From assembly GCF_013377995.1 (NCBI RefSeq), contig NZ_CP055305.1, positions 1,488,001-1,552,000 on the forward strand: a stretch of 64,000 bases of DNA, given 5' to 3'. The translations under genes were made by a program, and so were the position numbers. Of the stretch, positions 33,128-42,063 are shown in pieces (positions within the stretch are counted from its first letter, which is position 1; the number at the start of each line of letters is the position of its first letter). The notes beneath the pieces are model-generated. The model did not search any database. It saw only the letters and a program-made list of their open reading frames with translations, and was not told the origin of the DNA. The stretch comes from Mannheimia pernigra. GTDB taxonomy: Bacteria; Pseudomonadota; Gammaproteobacteria; Enterobacterales; Pasteurellaceae.

Positions 33128-33988
33128 ATGAAAATGGAAAAAACAAATATTTTCCGTATGTTTTTATTATCAAGTGTTGCACTAGCGGTTGCAGCCTGTG
33201 GTAACTTAAGCAAAGTGAGCGATGAAGGAACAACTGAAAATCCGGTATTTCCAAAAATTCCAGCATCTAAATTCAACCACGATGGTTCTCAATTTGGTTC
33301 ATGGCCAAATTGGGAAAATGTTCGCCAAATTGAAAAAGGGATGAACAAAGATCAATTATATAATCTAATTGGTCGCCCTCACTTTGAAGAAGGCTTGTAT
33401 GGTGTGCGTGAATGGGATTATGTTTTTAACTATCGTGAAAATGGTGTGCATAAAATGTGTCAATTCAAAATTTTATTTGACAAAAATATGGACGCACAAA
33501 GCTTCTTCTGGTATCCAAATGGTTGTAATGGTAACGCATCATTCAGTTTAACTGGCGACTATTTATTTGATTTCGATAAAGCAACCTTAACGAATAAAGG
33601 TACAGAAGTCATTGATAATATAGCACAGCAATTAAAGGCGACGGGTGCACAAAAAATCAAAGTTGCAGGTTACACAGACCGTTTAGGTTCTGAACAATAC
33701 AACTTAGATTTATCGCAACGCCGTTCTAATGCGGTTAAAGAACGTTTAATTCAACAAGGTATTAATGCTCACATTGACGCTGTAGGTTATGGTAAGGCAA
33801 ACCAAATTAAACCTTGTGAGGGTTATGCTTATGCAAGCCAAGCAGAAAAAGATTGTTTGCGTCCTAATCGTCGTGTAGAAATTTCCGCAAACGGTGGTGT
33901 ACTTAAACAAAATGAGAGTGGTAATGTAGCAGGTCCTAATGGTCCAGCACCACTTTACCAAACACCAGCATATAATAGTGGTAAATAA
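33128..33988 (+). CDS. Lipoprotein with BamE-like and OmpA-like domains
   Basis: A 286-residue protein with a lipoprotein signal and lipobox VAAC (Cys24). Residues 60-125 form a BamE/SmpA-type domain (EKGMNKDQLYNLIGRPHFEE followed by WDYVFNYRE). Residues 135-255 form an OmpA C-terminal peptidoglycan-binding domain with FDKATLTNKG, GYTDRLGSEQYN and RRSNAV. The Asp and Arg that bind diaminopimelate are kept. The protein would link outer membrane and murein. A separate true bamE is at 53857. The combination occurs in Pasteurellaceae; function beyond anchoring is not established. AAGGAAC precedes the ATG. Confidence 0.85.
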   Translation: MKMEKTNIFRMFLLSSVALAVAACGNLSKVSDEGTTENPVFPKIPASKFNHDGSQFGSWPNWENVRQIEKGMNKDQLYNLIGRPHFEEGLYGVREWDYVFNYRENGVHKMCQFKILFDKNMDAQSFFWYPNGCNGNASFSLTGDYLFDFDKATLTNKGTEVIDNIAQQLKATGAQKIKVAGYTDRLGSEQYNLDLSQRRSNAVKERLIQQGINAHIDAVGYGKANQIKPCEGYAYASQAEKDCLRPNRRVEISANGGVLKQNESGNVAGPNGPAPLYQTPAYNSGK

Positions 33989-34082
33989 TTTCTAGTTTTA
34001 ACTAACTTAGAGTAAAATATAAAGGCAGCCAGAATGGTTGTCTTTTCTTTTTTCTTATCTACTATTTTTTCAGGAGAATGCT

Positions 34083-34901
34083 ATGAATTACCAAGCTGTC
34101 GCTTTTGATTTAGATGGAACCTTACTTTCATCAAATGCTACGATTTTAGAATCAAGTAAACAGGCAATTAAACAGATAAGAGAGAAGGGCATAAAAGTTT
34201 ATTTTGTAACAGGCAGGCATCATACTGCTGTTCGCCCATATTATGTTGAACTTGACTTAGACACACCTGTAGTTTGCTGTAATGGTACTTATGTTTATGA
34301 TTTTAAAAATGAAAAAGCACTTATTGGTAATCCGTTACCAGCAGAAGTTGCGTCTAAACTAATTAATGATGCACAAGCTCAAGGTATTCATACGGCCGTT
34401 TATTTTGAAGATGCGATGACTTATGAAACCCAGAATATTCATTTTGAAAAATTTCAAAAGTGGGTGGAATCTTGTCCAGAAGCTGTTCGCCCGAATGTTT
34501 ATCAAGTTGAGAAGTTCCAACAAGAAATTGATAAAGGATTAACCGTTTGGAAAGTATTAATCAGCGATCCAGATTTAACTAAAATGCAAAAATTTGTTGA
34601 AAAATTACCGCTTGATCAAGTTAGCCCTGAATGGTCTTGGGTAGATCGTGTGGATATTACCAATGTCGGCAATAGTAAAGGGAAAAAGTTGGCAGAATTA
34701 TTGAAAACAGAAGGTATTGAACTACAAAAAGTCATCGCATTTGGTGATAATTTTAATGATATCTCAATGTTAGACATTGTTGGATTAGGAATTGCAATGG
34801 GGGGGGCAGAAGAGGCTGTTCAGCAAAAAGCGAAGAAAATGATAGGTTCTAATAACGAAGATAGCATTTCTGAGGAATTAAAGACGCAATTTAATCTATA
34901 A
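34083..34901 (+). CDS. ybhA: HAD-family (Cof-type) phosphatase, YbhA-like
   Basis: A 272-residue HAD-IIB hydrolase. Motif I is FDLDGTLL near residue 8. Other blocks are VTGRHHTAVRPYYVELDLD and VCCNGTYVYDF near 42-75, NSKGKKLAELL near 198 and the acidic FGDNFNDISML near 219. These match E. coli YbhA, a pyridoxal-phosphate and sugar phosphatase, more closely than YidA or YbiV. The ATG at 34083 with AGGAGA 5 nt upstream is preferred to an earlier TTG. narQ starts 3 nt after its stop. Confidence 0.85.
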   Translation: MNYQAVAFDLDGTLLSSNATILESSKQAIKQIREKGIKVYFVTGRHHTAVRPYYVELDLDTPVVCCNGTYVYDFKNEKALIGNPLPAEVASKLINDAQAQGIHTAVYFEDAMTYETQNIHFEKFQKWVESCPEAVRPNVYQVEKFQQEIDKGLTVWKVLISDPDLTKMQKFVEKLPLDQVSPEWSWVDRVDITNVGNSKGKKLAELLKTEGIELQKVIAFGDNFNDISMLDIVGLGIAMGGAEEAVQQKAKKMIGSNNEDSISEELKTQFNL

Positions 34902-34904
34902 ATT

Positions 34905-36596
34905 ATGATTAAACCGAAAGACTCAATTGGGCGACGTATTGGCATTTATTTTCTGATAATGATCGTATTTGCCTCTATTATTAGTACGATTTCGCTGGGT
35001 ATTATGTGGAGTAATAAATCGGATGCGAGCCTGATTAATGTATCTGGCTCGCTTCGAATGCAAACTTATCGTTTATTATCTGAAATGGATACCAAGCAAG
35101 ACGTGCTACCTGAGCGTTTATTAGAGTACCATCGTACTTTGCATTCTACTGAATTGAGCTCGCTGAAACAGAGCTTTTTATTGCCTGATAACGTAATCCA
35201 AAGTTATCAGCAATTATTAAAAGAGTGGTATGCAATGCAATCTTATGTAAATCAAAATGATCGAGTGAGCTACGCGGTTCATATTGATGAATACGTTAAA
35301 CAAGTTGATGATTTTGTACTCCGTTTACAAGAGTTTGCGGAACTTAAATTAAAAATTGCTACAGGCGTGATTGCAATAGCAATGCTACTGATTATCGCCC
35401 TTGCTTATATTGGCGTGTGGTACACTCGTAAAAGTATCATCACACCGCTTAAACAATTAGTAAAAGCGAGTTGGCAAATTCAAAATAAGGATTTTGACCA
35501 CATAAAATTGGCAGTCAATGAGCTTAACGAATTAGGCATACTTTCTTCCACTTTTACTGCAATGTCGAGTGAATTGTTAAAACTATACACTTCACTAGAA
35601 GATAAGGTGCAGGACAAAACTCGCCGTTTACTTGCTGTAAATCGTTCGCTATTGGTACTGTATCAATGCTCCCAGTTATTAACAACAAAGCCGATTAGTA
35701 AAGCGGTGCTAGATCAAGTGGTGAAAACAGTGTTTGATAATGAACATCTACTAGGCATTGAGTTACAAGTGTATGGAGCAGATGATTGGAATGTGAAGAT
35801 TGGCGGCAGTCAGAAGGTTGAGTGGCAGGTATGTGAAATTGCGATTAAAAATGAAAAAATTGGCATTTTACGCTGGCAGCCATCACTTGCTTGCCCCGAT
35901 GAGCGATTGATCCAAAACGTTTCAGAGATGATTGGAAATAGCCTTTATGTCGTACAAATGCAAAAACAACAGCAGCAACTAGTACTAATGGAGGAGCGGG
36001 CGATTATTGCCCGTGAATTACATGATTCCTTAGCCCAATCGCTGACTTTTTTTAAAATTCAAGTAAGCTTACTTAAATTAGCAAAAACCGATGAAAAACG
36101 TAATGAAATATTAGTAAAATTTGAAAGTGCATTAAATGATGCTTATAGCCAGCTTAGAGAACTGCTTTCAACCTTTAGATTGACTATTCAAGAGGCAAAT
36201 TTACAACAAGCGTTAGAAAAAATTGTCGAAAGCTTAAGACCGAAAACGTCTGCCCAAATTCGCTTAAGCTGTAAATTACCATCGCATATGTTTAATGCCC
36301 AGCAGCAAGTTCACGTATTGCAAATTGTGCGGGAAGCGGTAATTAATGCGATTAAACACGCTGATGCTACTGAAATTAGTGTCATTGCTGAATCGAATGA
36401 TGATGGTGAGCCTTGTCTGATTATTCAAAATAATGGTAAAAGCTTACCTGAAAAGACGCAGATTGAAGGTCATTATGGATTAACTATTATGCAGGAACGA
36501 GCTGCTGAATTGAAGGCCGAGTTTTCCATTCAAAATCTAGAAGATGGAGGTGTGAAAGTGCAAATCTTACTACCGAATATGATAAGCAAGCGGTGA
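34905..36596 (+). CDS. narQ: Nitrate/nitrite sensor histidine kinase NarQ
   Basis: A 563-residue membrane sensor kinase that activates NarP in response to nitrate and nitrite. Two membrane segments (about 13-33 and 149-171) flank a periplasmic domain containing the P-box GSLRMQTYRLL near residue 48. HAMP and cysteine-poor linker regions follow. The HisKA_3 H-box ARELHDSLAQS has the phosphorylated His373, and the ATPase domain lies at 450-560. Haemophilus has NarQ but no NarX, and the length fits. No narP gene is near. It is directly downstream of the YbhA-like gene. Confidence 0.92.
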   Translation: MIKPKDSIGRRIGIYFLIMIVFASIISTISLGIMWSNKSDASLINVSGSLRMQTYRLLSEMDTKQDVLPERLLEYHRTLHSTELSSLKQSFLLPDNVIQSYQQLLKEWYAMQSYVNQNDRVSYAVHIDEYVKQVDDFVLRLQEFAELKLKIATGVIAIAMLLIIALAYIGVWYTRKSIITPLKQLVKASWQIQNKDFDHIKLAVNELNELGILSSTFTAMSSELLKLYTSLEDKVQDKTRRLLAVNRSLLVLYQCSQLLTTKPISKAVLDQVVKTVFDNEHLLGIELQVYGADDWNVKIGGSQKVEWQVCEIAIKNEKIGILRWQPSLACPDERLIQNVSEMIGNSLYVVQMQKQQQQLVLMEERAIIARELHDSLAQSLTFFKIQVSLLKLAKTDEKRNEILVKFESALNDAYSQLRELLSTFRLTIQEANLQQALEKIVESLRPKTSAQIRLSCKLPSHMFNAQQQVHVLQIVREAVINAIKHADATEISVIAESNDDGEPCLIIQNNGKSLPEKTQIEGHYGLTIMQERAAELKAEFSIQNLEDGGVKVQILLPNMISKR

Positions 36597-36640
36597 TTTT
36601 TTACTAAAAATTTACAAATAAGAGCTAAAAAGGAAATAAA

Positions 36641-37159
36641 ATGCAGATCCGAAAAGCAATAGAAGCGGATTTTGAAATTATCTTAGATATCTACAATCAG
36701 GCGATTCCAACCTGGCAAATTACTGCAGATTTAGTGTTTGCGACTACGGAAAATCGCCGAAAATGGTTTGATTTTCATCTTCAAAGCAAGCAATACCCGA
36801 TTTGGGTTGTAGAAGATGAAACAGGTGTGGCTGGCTGGTTTAGTTTTTCTCCATTTTACGAGAGGTCTGCTTTTGTGCATACTTCCGAAATCAGTATCTA
36901 TTTAGATGAAAAATCAAAAGGTAAAGGTTATGGCTCAAAAATTATTGAGTTTATGCAGGCAGAAATGCTAAATCATAATATTCATACTTTAATGGCGTAT
37001 GTGTTTGAACTGAATACAGTTAGCCAAAATCTAATGAAAAAATATGGTTTTGAACAGTGGGGATGCTTTCCAAATATTGCCAATATGGGGAAAGATGAGC
37101 AGGGTAATGATAAATGGCGAACTTTACTGATGATGTCTTACCAAAAAGGGATTGTATAG
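36641..37159 (+). CDS. GNAT-family N-acetyltransferase, phosphinothricin-acetyltransferase-like
   Basis: A 172-residue cytoplasmic acetyltransferase. The acetyl-CoA loop KSKGKGYGSKIIEFM is near residues 87-101, after the beta-strand SEISIYLDE. The overall pattern (IYNQAI at the N-terminus, KYGFEQWGCFPNI near 130) fits the Pat/Bar-like subgroup, which acetylates amino groups of methionine derivatives or phosphinothricin. The natural substrate is unknown. AAGGA precedes the ATG. It lies 44 nt after narQ. Confidence 0.82.
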   Translation: MQIRKAIEADFEIILDIYNQAIPTWQITADLVFATTENRRKWFDFHLQSKQYPIWVVEDETGVAGWFSFSPFYERSAFVHTSEISIYLDEKSKGKGYGSKIIEFMQAEMLNHNIHTLMAYVFELNTVSQNLMKKYGFEQWGCFPNIANMGKDEQGNDKWRTLLMMSYQKGIV

Positions 37160-37202
37160 ATGTATCAGCTTGAGGCTACAAATATCACATCAAGAGAATA
37201 AA

Positions 37203-37799
37203 ATGGAAAAAATAAAAGTTGTACTTGCTACTAGCAATTTAGGTAAAGTCAAAGAGATGGCGGACGTGTTAGCTGAATTTGGTTTTGAGGTGATCGCACA
37301 AAGTGAATTTGGTATTGAAACGCCTGAAGAAACGGGATTAACTTTTGTCGAAAATGCGTTAATTAAAGCCAGATTTGCCTCTAAAATCACAGGGCTTCCA
37401 GCAATTGCAGATGATTCAGGTTTATCAGTGGAAGCATTAGATGGTGAGCCTGGTTTATATTCTTCTCGCTATGCTGGCGAGCAAGCAACTGATGCGGATA
37501 ATCGTAAAAAATTATTAACAGTGATGTCGGATAAGGACAATCGCTTAGCGAAATTTGTGAGCTGTATTGTATTTTTAAAACATGAAACTGATCCAACGCC
37601 TTACATTGCATTGGGTGAATGTGTTGGAGAAATTTTAACAGAGGAAAGAGGTAAGAATGGGTTTGGTTATGATTCACTCTTTTTCTTTCCGCCTAAAAAT
37701 CGGAGCTTTGCGGAATTAGAAACTCAAGAGAAAAAAGCAATTTCACATCGTGCTATTGCTTTAGCGCATTTACAACAGCAATTAAGAGGAAATAAATAA
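37203..37799 (+). CDS. rdgB: dITP/XTP pyrophosphatase (HAM1/RdgB)
   Basis: A 198-residue enzyme that hydrolyses dITP, ITP and XTP to the monophosphates, keeping damaged purines out of DNA. The N-terminal LATSNLGKVKEM binds the triphosphate. ADDSGLSVEALDGEPGLYSSRYAG near 67-90 (quoted in part) and the FGYDSLFF block near 155 are family hallmarks. The ATG at 37203 with AAGAGA upstream gives the usual length, so the earlier TTG is rejected. The ybjQ start overlaps its stop by 1 nt. Confidence 0.95.
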   Translation: MEKIKVVLATSNLGKVKEMADVLAEFGFEVIAQSEFGIETPEETGLTFVENALIKARFASKITGLPAIADDSGLSVEALDGEPGLYSSRYAGEQATDADNRKKLLTVMSDKDNRLAKFVSCIVFLKHETDPTPYIALGECVGEILTEERGKNGFGYDSLFFFPPKNRSFAELETQEKKAISHRAIALAHLQQQLRGNK

Positions 37800-38119
37800 T
37801 GATCATTACAACAACGCCAACTATTGAAGGTAAGCAAATCATTGAATATAAAGGCTTAGTATTTGGTGAGGTAGTATCTGGTGCGAATTTTATTCGTGAT
37901 TTTTTAGCCGGTATTACCGATATTATTGGTGGACGTGCAGGTGCTTATGAAAGCAAATTGAATAGTTCGCGTCAGCAGGCATTAGCCGAGTTAGAAAAAG
38001 AAGCAAAGAAAGTAGGGGCGAATGCCGTGGTTGGTGTTTCAATGGAATACCAATCTATGGGCGGTGATAAAGGTATGTTCATCGTGGTAGCAACAGGTAC
38101 TGCGGTTGTGCTTCGCTAG
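37799..38119 (+). CDS. ybjQ: YbjQ/UPF0145 family protein
   Basis: A 106-residue protein of the YbjQ family, thought to form oligomeric beta-rich assemblies; its function is not known. Conserved blocks include TTPTIEGKQI, GEVVSGANFIRD and GANAVVGVSMEYQSM. The ATG overlaps the rdgB stop (ATAATG arrangement), so it is translationally coupled. ycgN starts 1 nt after it stops. Confidence 0.88.
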   Translation: MIITTTPTIEGKQIIEYKGLVFGEVVSGANFIRDFLAGITDIIGGRAGAYESKLNSSRQQALAELEKEAKKVGANAVVGVSMEYQSMGGDKGMFIVVATGTAVVLR

Positions 38120-38120
38120 T

Positions 38121-38576
38121 ATGTCATCTCATCAACAAACATTAACACCTTATTTCTGGCAAGAAAAATCACTACTGGAGATGAATGAGGCAGAGTGGGA
38201 AGCACTGTGCGATGGGTGTGGTAAATGTTGCTATCGTAAATATATTCAAGGTCGGGGTAAACGAGAGCAACTTTATTACACATCGGTAGCCTGTAATTTA
38301 TTAGATGTAAATACAGGACGCTGCACGAATTACTCAAATCGTTTCATCATTGAGTCTGATTGTACCAAGTTGACCAAAAAGAATTTACCTGATTTTGGCT
38401 GGTTGCCGAAAACTTGTGCCTATCGCTTATTATATGAAGGGAAGCCTTTGTATGATTGGCATCCGCTGATCTCAAAAGATCCTAATTCGGTAAAAAATGC
38501 AGGTATATTAATTGCTAATGGCATTCACGAAAAAGAGGTAATTGATTGGTTTGAATTTGTGATTGATGAGGTTTGA
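38121..38576 (+). CDS. ycgN: YcgN family cysteine-cluster protein (UPF0260)
   Basis: The chosen ATG at 38121 gives a 151-residue protein. The cysteines CDGCGKCC near residue 32, CNLLDVNTGRC near 63, one at DCTKL and CAYRLL near 95 form the family's metal or Fe-S-type cluster pattern. The function is not established. There is no clear ribosome site, but coupling to ybjQ, whose stop is 2 nt upstream, explains this. A bidirectional hairpin follows. Confidence 0.85.
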   Translation: MSSHQQTLTPYFWQEKSLLEMNEAEWEALCDGCGKCCYRKYIQGRGKREQLYYTSVACNLLDVNTGRCTNYSNRFIIESDCTKLTKKNLPDFGWLPKTCAYRLLYEGKPLYDWHPLISKDPNSVKNAGILIANGIHEKEVIDWFEFVIDEV

Positions 38577-38577
38577 T

Positions 38578-38601
38578 AAAAGGCGTTTAAAAACGCCTTT
38601 T
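38578..38601. terminator. Bidirectional terminator between ycgN and gmhA
   Basis: AAAAGGCGTTT and AAACGCCTTTT form an 11-bp perfect stem with a 2-nt loop between the convergent genes; T-rich sequence follows on both strands. Confidence 0.88.
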
Positions 38602-38608
38602 GCTTTGT

Positions 38609-39193
38609 TTATTCAGCTTTTGCCATTTCAAATTCAATGAGCATCATTAAAATATGAATGACTTTAATATGGATTTCTTGAATGCGATCGGCATAACGGA
38701 AATGAGGTACGCGAATTTCCACGTCGGCGAGCCCCTCCATTTGACCGCCATCTTTGCCTGTCATCGCAATAACCTTGATTCCTTTCTCTTTGGCTACTTT
38801 AATTGCATTTAATACATTTTTAGAGTTGCCTGAAGTTGATAACCCAAATAACACATCGCCTGTTTGCCCAACGGCTTCCAAATAGCGAGAGAACACAAAC
38901 TCATAACCAAAGTCGTTACTGACACAGCTTAAATGGCTTACATCAGAAATCGCAATTGCAGGATAGCCAGGGCGATTTTCACGATAACGACCTGTTAATT
39001 CTTCGGCAAAGTGCATAGCATCACAGTGAGAGCCCCCGTTACCGCAAGAAATTACTTTTCCGCCTTGTTTAAAACTATTAGCAATCAGTAAAGCTGCTTC
39101 TTCAATGAGCTTAATGTTGTTTTCATCAAGCATAAATTTGTCTAACACATCGGCTGCTTCTTGAAGCTCTGCTTTAATTTGTTCTAAATACAT
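38609..39193 (-). CDS. gmhA: Sedoheptulose-7-phosphate isomerase
   Basis: A 194-residue SIS-domain enzyme that makes D-glycero-D-manno-heptose 7-phosphate for the LPS inner core. Blocks include NGGSHCDAMHFAEELTGR near residue 53 and GLSTSGNSKNVLNAI near 117, both hallmarks of GmhA. The start at 39193 (MYLEQIKAEL) has AGGAG 6 nt upstream and matches the usual length; an ATG one codon earlier is also possible. It is divergent from tyrR. Confidence 0.94.
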   Translation of the reverse strand: MYLEQIKAELQEAADVLDKFMLDENNIKLIEEAALLIANSFKQGGKVISCGNGGSHCDAMHFAEELTGRYRENRPGYPAIAISDVSHLSCVSNDFGYEFVFSRYLEAVGQTGDVLFGLSTSGNSKNVLNAIKVAKEKGIKVIAMTGKDGGQMEGLADVEIRVPHFRYADRIQEIHIKVIHILMMLIEFEMAKAE

Positions 39194-39326
39194 CATTTGC
39201 TCCTTTTGCAAAAAAATTCTCTTTTTTGACCGCTTGATCGGTTAAAAGTGCGATAAGTTTAGAAGATCAAATCAATCTTGTAAATTAGCTTAGATCAAAT
39301 AATCGCATTCTTATTGTAAAGAAAAT

Positions 39327-39344
39327 TGTAAACAAAAGTTTCCA
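39327..39344 (+). promoter_or_regulatory. TyrR-box-like sequence upstream of tyrR
   Basis: TGTAAA-CAAAAG-TTTCCA matches the TyrR consensus TGTAAA-N6-TTTACA at 11 of 12 fixed positions. A second TGTAAA half-site lies at 39315-39320. It is 57 nt before the tyrR start. Autoregulation by TyrR is known in enterobacteria and is inferred here. Confidence 0.6.
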
Positions 39345-39400
39345 AAATTAAAAAATAGCGGTATGATTTGCTTATCAAACTTGCTACGATAGGAAAATAT

Positions 39401-40363
39401 ATGACAGCCCAGCTAGAATGCTTTGAGAAGATTATTGGGAAATCAATAAAAATTAAAGAAGTGATTTCTCAAGCTCAGAAATTTGCCAATCTTAATGCAC
39501 CATTACTTATTCAAGGTGAAACGGGTACAGGAAAAGATCTATTTGCGAAAGCTTGTCATCATTTTAGCACGCGTAGAACGCAAAAATTTATTGCGGTAAA
39601 TTGTGCAGGGCTGCCCGAAGAAGAAGCAGAAACGGAGATGTTTGGGCATCGTGGTGGTGATTCTGATTCAATTGGTTTTTTTGAATATGCTCACGGCGGT
39701 ACAGTGCTGCTTGATTCTATTTCGGAATTATCCCTTGAAATGCAGGCAAAATTACTCCGTTTTTTAAATGATGGTTCGTTTAGACGAGTAGGAGAAGATC
39801 AGGAAGTCAATGTTGATGTGAGAGTGATTTGTACCTCGCAAAAGCCGTTATCTCAGCTTGTTTTAGCTGGTAAAGTTAGGGAAGATCTCTATCATAGATT
39901 AAACGTCTTAACACTAAATTTACCACCGCTGCGTGAGCGTAAAGAAGATATTCCTTTATTAGCCGATTATTTTATTACTCAAGAGAGCAAACGGCTTGGC
40001 GTGAGTAAATTAGAATATGATAATGCTTTCTTGCAAGCGTTACAGTGTTATCACTGGCCGGGTAATTTGCGTGAATTTTATAATGCTATTTACCGAGCTT
40101 GTACACTTGCACAGGGTTATCAATTAGCGGTAAAAGATTTAAATTTGCCTGATGATAAGGTAGAAGAAAATGAAGTCTCTCTTGAAAATGCAACCCTTGA
40201 AGAAATGATGGGACAATATGAGGCACATTTGCTGCAAAAATTCTATTTAGCGTACCCAAGCACACGAAAATTAGCGAAACGCCTAGGGCTTTCACATACA
40301 GCGGTCGCTAATAAATTGCGTCAGTATGGCTTAACCAAAAACGGAAATGTTAAAGATGAATAA
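39401..40363 (+). CDS. tyrR: TyrR transcriptional regulator, short form
   Basis: A 320-residue regulator of aromatic amino acid genes. The AAA+ domain has Walker A GETGTGKDLF near residue 35, and the ends match E. coli TyrR: LRFLNDGSFRRVGEDQEV and the HTH STRKLAKRLGLSHTAVANKL. The N-terminal ACT and PAS domains of the enterobacterial protein are missing, as in the 318-residue Haemophilus TyrR. It is not PspF, whose C-terminus differs. The ATG at 39401 has AGGAAA upstream. It overlaps sapA. Confidence 0.92.
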   Translation: MTAQLECFEKIIGKSIKIKEVISQAQKFANLNAPLLIQGETGTGKDLFAKACHHFSTRRTQKFIAVNCAGLPEEEAETEMFGHRGGDSDSIGFFEYAHGGTVLLDSISELSLEMQAKLLRFLNDGSFRRVGEDQEVNVDVRVICTSQKPLSQLVLAGKVREDLYHRLNVLTLNLPPLRERKEDIPLLADYFITQESKRLGVSKLEYDNAFLQALQCYHWPGNLREFYNAIYRACTLAQGYQLAVKDLNLPDDKVEENEVSLENATLEEMMGQYEAHLLQKFYLAYPSTRKLAKRLGLSHTAVANKLRQYGLTKNGNVKDE

Positions 40364-42062
40364 ACTAGCGGTCATTTTTTCAATGATTTTTGCAAGTCTC
40401 TGTCTAAATTCAAATGCTTATGCTGCACCGAGCATTCCTAAAGAATTGCAGGCAAATAGTTTGGTTTATTGCACGACTTCGTCGGGGCTGTCATTTAACC
40501 CACAAAAATCAGATGTAAGCTCAAATATGAACGTGGTGACCGAACAGATCTACGATAAATTATTTGAATTTAATTCAAAGAAAAATCGCCTTGAGGCAGC
40601 ATTAGCCGAGAGTTATTCAATTAGTGATGATGGATTAATCATCACTTTGCATTTAAGAAAAAATGTGGCTTTTCATACGACTAAATGGTTTACTCCTACG
40701 CGTACGTTAAATGCAGAAGACGTTGTTTTCTCGCTTAATAGAATGATTGGGAAAGAAGGGGATCTACCTGAAGTGGAGATTGTGACAGAGCGTGCATTGA
40801 ATCATCAACGCCAAAGCTATGTTTACCAAAAAGCAACAAGTCAAATTTATTTTCCTTATTTTGAGAGTGTGGATTTAGTGAATAAAATTGCTCATATCAG
40901 CTCGCCTTCAAATCATATTGTGCAGATAGCATTAACTAAGCCAGATTCTTCGTTATTAGCTCATTTAGCCAGCCAATATGCGGTCATTTTGTCTAAAGAA
41001 TATGCACTACAGCTTAATGCAGATGAAAATTTGGTTCAGCTCGATCTTTTGCCTGTTGGAACAGGTGTTTATCAACTCGACAGTTACGAAAATAATAACT
41101 ATGTTAGATTAAAACCGAATCCTAATTATTGGGGCAAGAAAGCCTATATTGAAAATATGATTGTTGATTTTTCCACCGAAGCGACGGGAAGAATGGCTAA
41201 ATTTTTAAATAATGAGTGTGATGTGGTGGCTTTTCCAGAGCCAAGCCAACGCGTGGTTTTAACTGACCAGCAGCTGATTGAGAATAAAGGGGCAAATTTA
41301 GTTTATTTAGCCTTTAATATGCAAAAAGAAATTGGGAAAAATCTTGCACTACGCCAACAGATTGCCGCTAGTATCAATCGACAACGAATTGCTGAGAAAT
41401 TATTTTATAATATGGGTGAAGTGGCTGATAATGTATTGCCCACCGCTTTATGGGCAGAAAAGAATAAAGAGAGCTATTCTTATGATGCTTTAAAGCACAG
41501 TGAACAAGCGGTCAAAAAAGGTAAAAATTTTGCAAATATAGACCGCTTGATCTTGTGGGTCATTGATGAAAAACGAGTGTATAATCCACACCCAATTAAA
41601 ATGGCAGAGATGATTCGATCAGATTTAGCCGCTAAACATTTAGCGGTAGATATTCGCAAAGTCAGCCGTGCGTATTTAGTGCAACAGCTTGAAAATAAAA
41701 CAGCCGATTATGATTTAATTTTAGGCGGCTGGCTGGCAAATAATCTAGATCCGAATCATTTTCTAGAAGCATTATTAAGTTGTAAAACAGCAGAGACGGT
41801 AACTAATTTATCGAATTGGTGTAATGAAGACTTTAATTTCTGGCTAGAGACTGCTCGCTTAAGTAATGATTCAGCATCATCTAACTTATTGTATGAATTT
41901 GCACAAAATTTATTAGAAGAACAGTTGCCAATTTTGCCATTAGTTAATGCAAATCGTGTATTAGTGATAAAAAATGGTATTCAACAGGCGGAAATTTCGC
42001 CTTTGGGGCAGGTTAAATTATCTGAACTGCGTTTAAGTTCGGAGAATAGAAAAGGGAATTAA
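40347..42062 (+). CDS. sapA: Peptide/haem ABC transporter substrate-binding protein SapA
   Basis: A 571-residue periplasmic binding protein of the SBP_bac_5 family. In Haemophilus SapA binds antimicrobial peptides and haem. A signal peptide (from MNKLAVIF to AYA) precedes the family core with NRMIGKEGDLP and the WGKKAYIENM region. The ATG at 40347 or 40356 is possible; both overlap the tyrR end. Two inverted uptake sequences lie in the coding region at 41504-41513 and 41541-41549. sapB follows after 1 nt. Confidence 0.9.
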   Translation: MLKMNKLAVIFSMIFASLCLNSNAYAAPSIPKELQANSLVYCTTSSGLSFNPQKSDVSSNMNVVTEQIYDKLFEFNSKKNRLEAALAESYSISDDGLIITLHLRKNVAFHTTKWFTPTRTLNAEDVVFSLNRMIGKEGDLPEVEIVTERALNHQRQSYVYQKATSQIYFPYFESVDLVNKIAHISSPSNHIVQIALTKPDSSLLAHLASQYAVILSKEYALQLNADENLVQLDLLPVGTGVYQLDSYENNNYVRLKPNPNYWGKKAYIENMIVDFSTEATGRMAKFLNNECDVVAFPEPSQRVVLTDQQLIENKGANLVYLAFNMQKEIGKNLALRQQIAASINRQRIAEKLFYNMGEVADNVLPTALWAEKNKESYSYDALKHSEQAVKKGKNFANIDRLILWVIDEKRVYNPHPIKMAEMIRSDLAAKHLAVDIRKVSRAYLVQQLENKTADYDLILGGWLANNLDPNHFLEALLSCKTAETVTNLSNWCNEDFNFWLETARLSNDSASSNLLYEFAQNLLEEQLPILPLVNANRVLVIKNGIQQAEISPLGQVKLSELRLSSENRKGN

Positions 42063-42063
42063 T

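Noticed and set aside
39401..40363. PspF next to the sap operon
   Set aside because: The AAA+ end motifs and the HTH match TyrR; PspF has a different C-terminus.
41504..41549. Terminator inside sapA from two inverted uptake sequences
   Set aside because: The frame continues through intact coding sequence and no T-tract follows; they are better explained as uptake sites.
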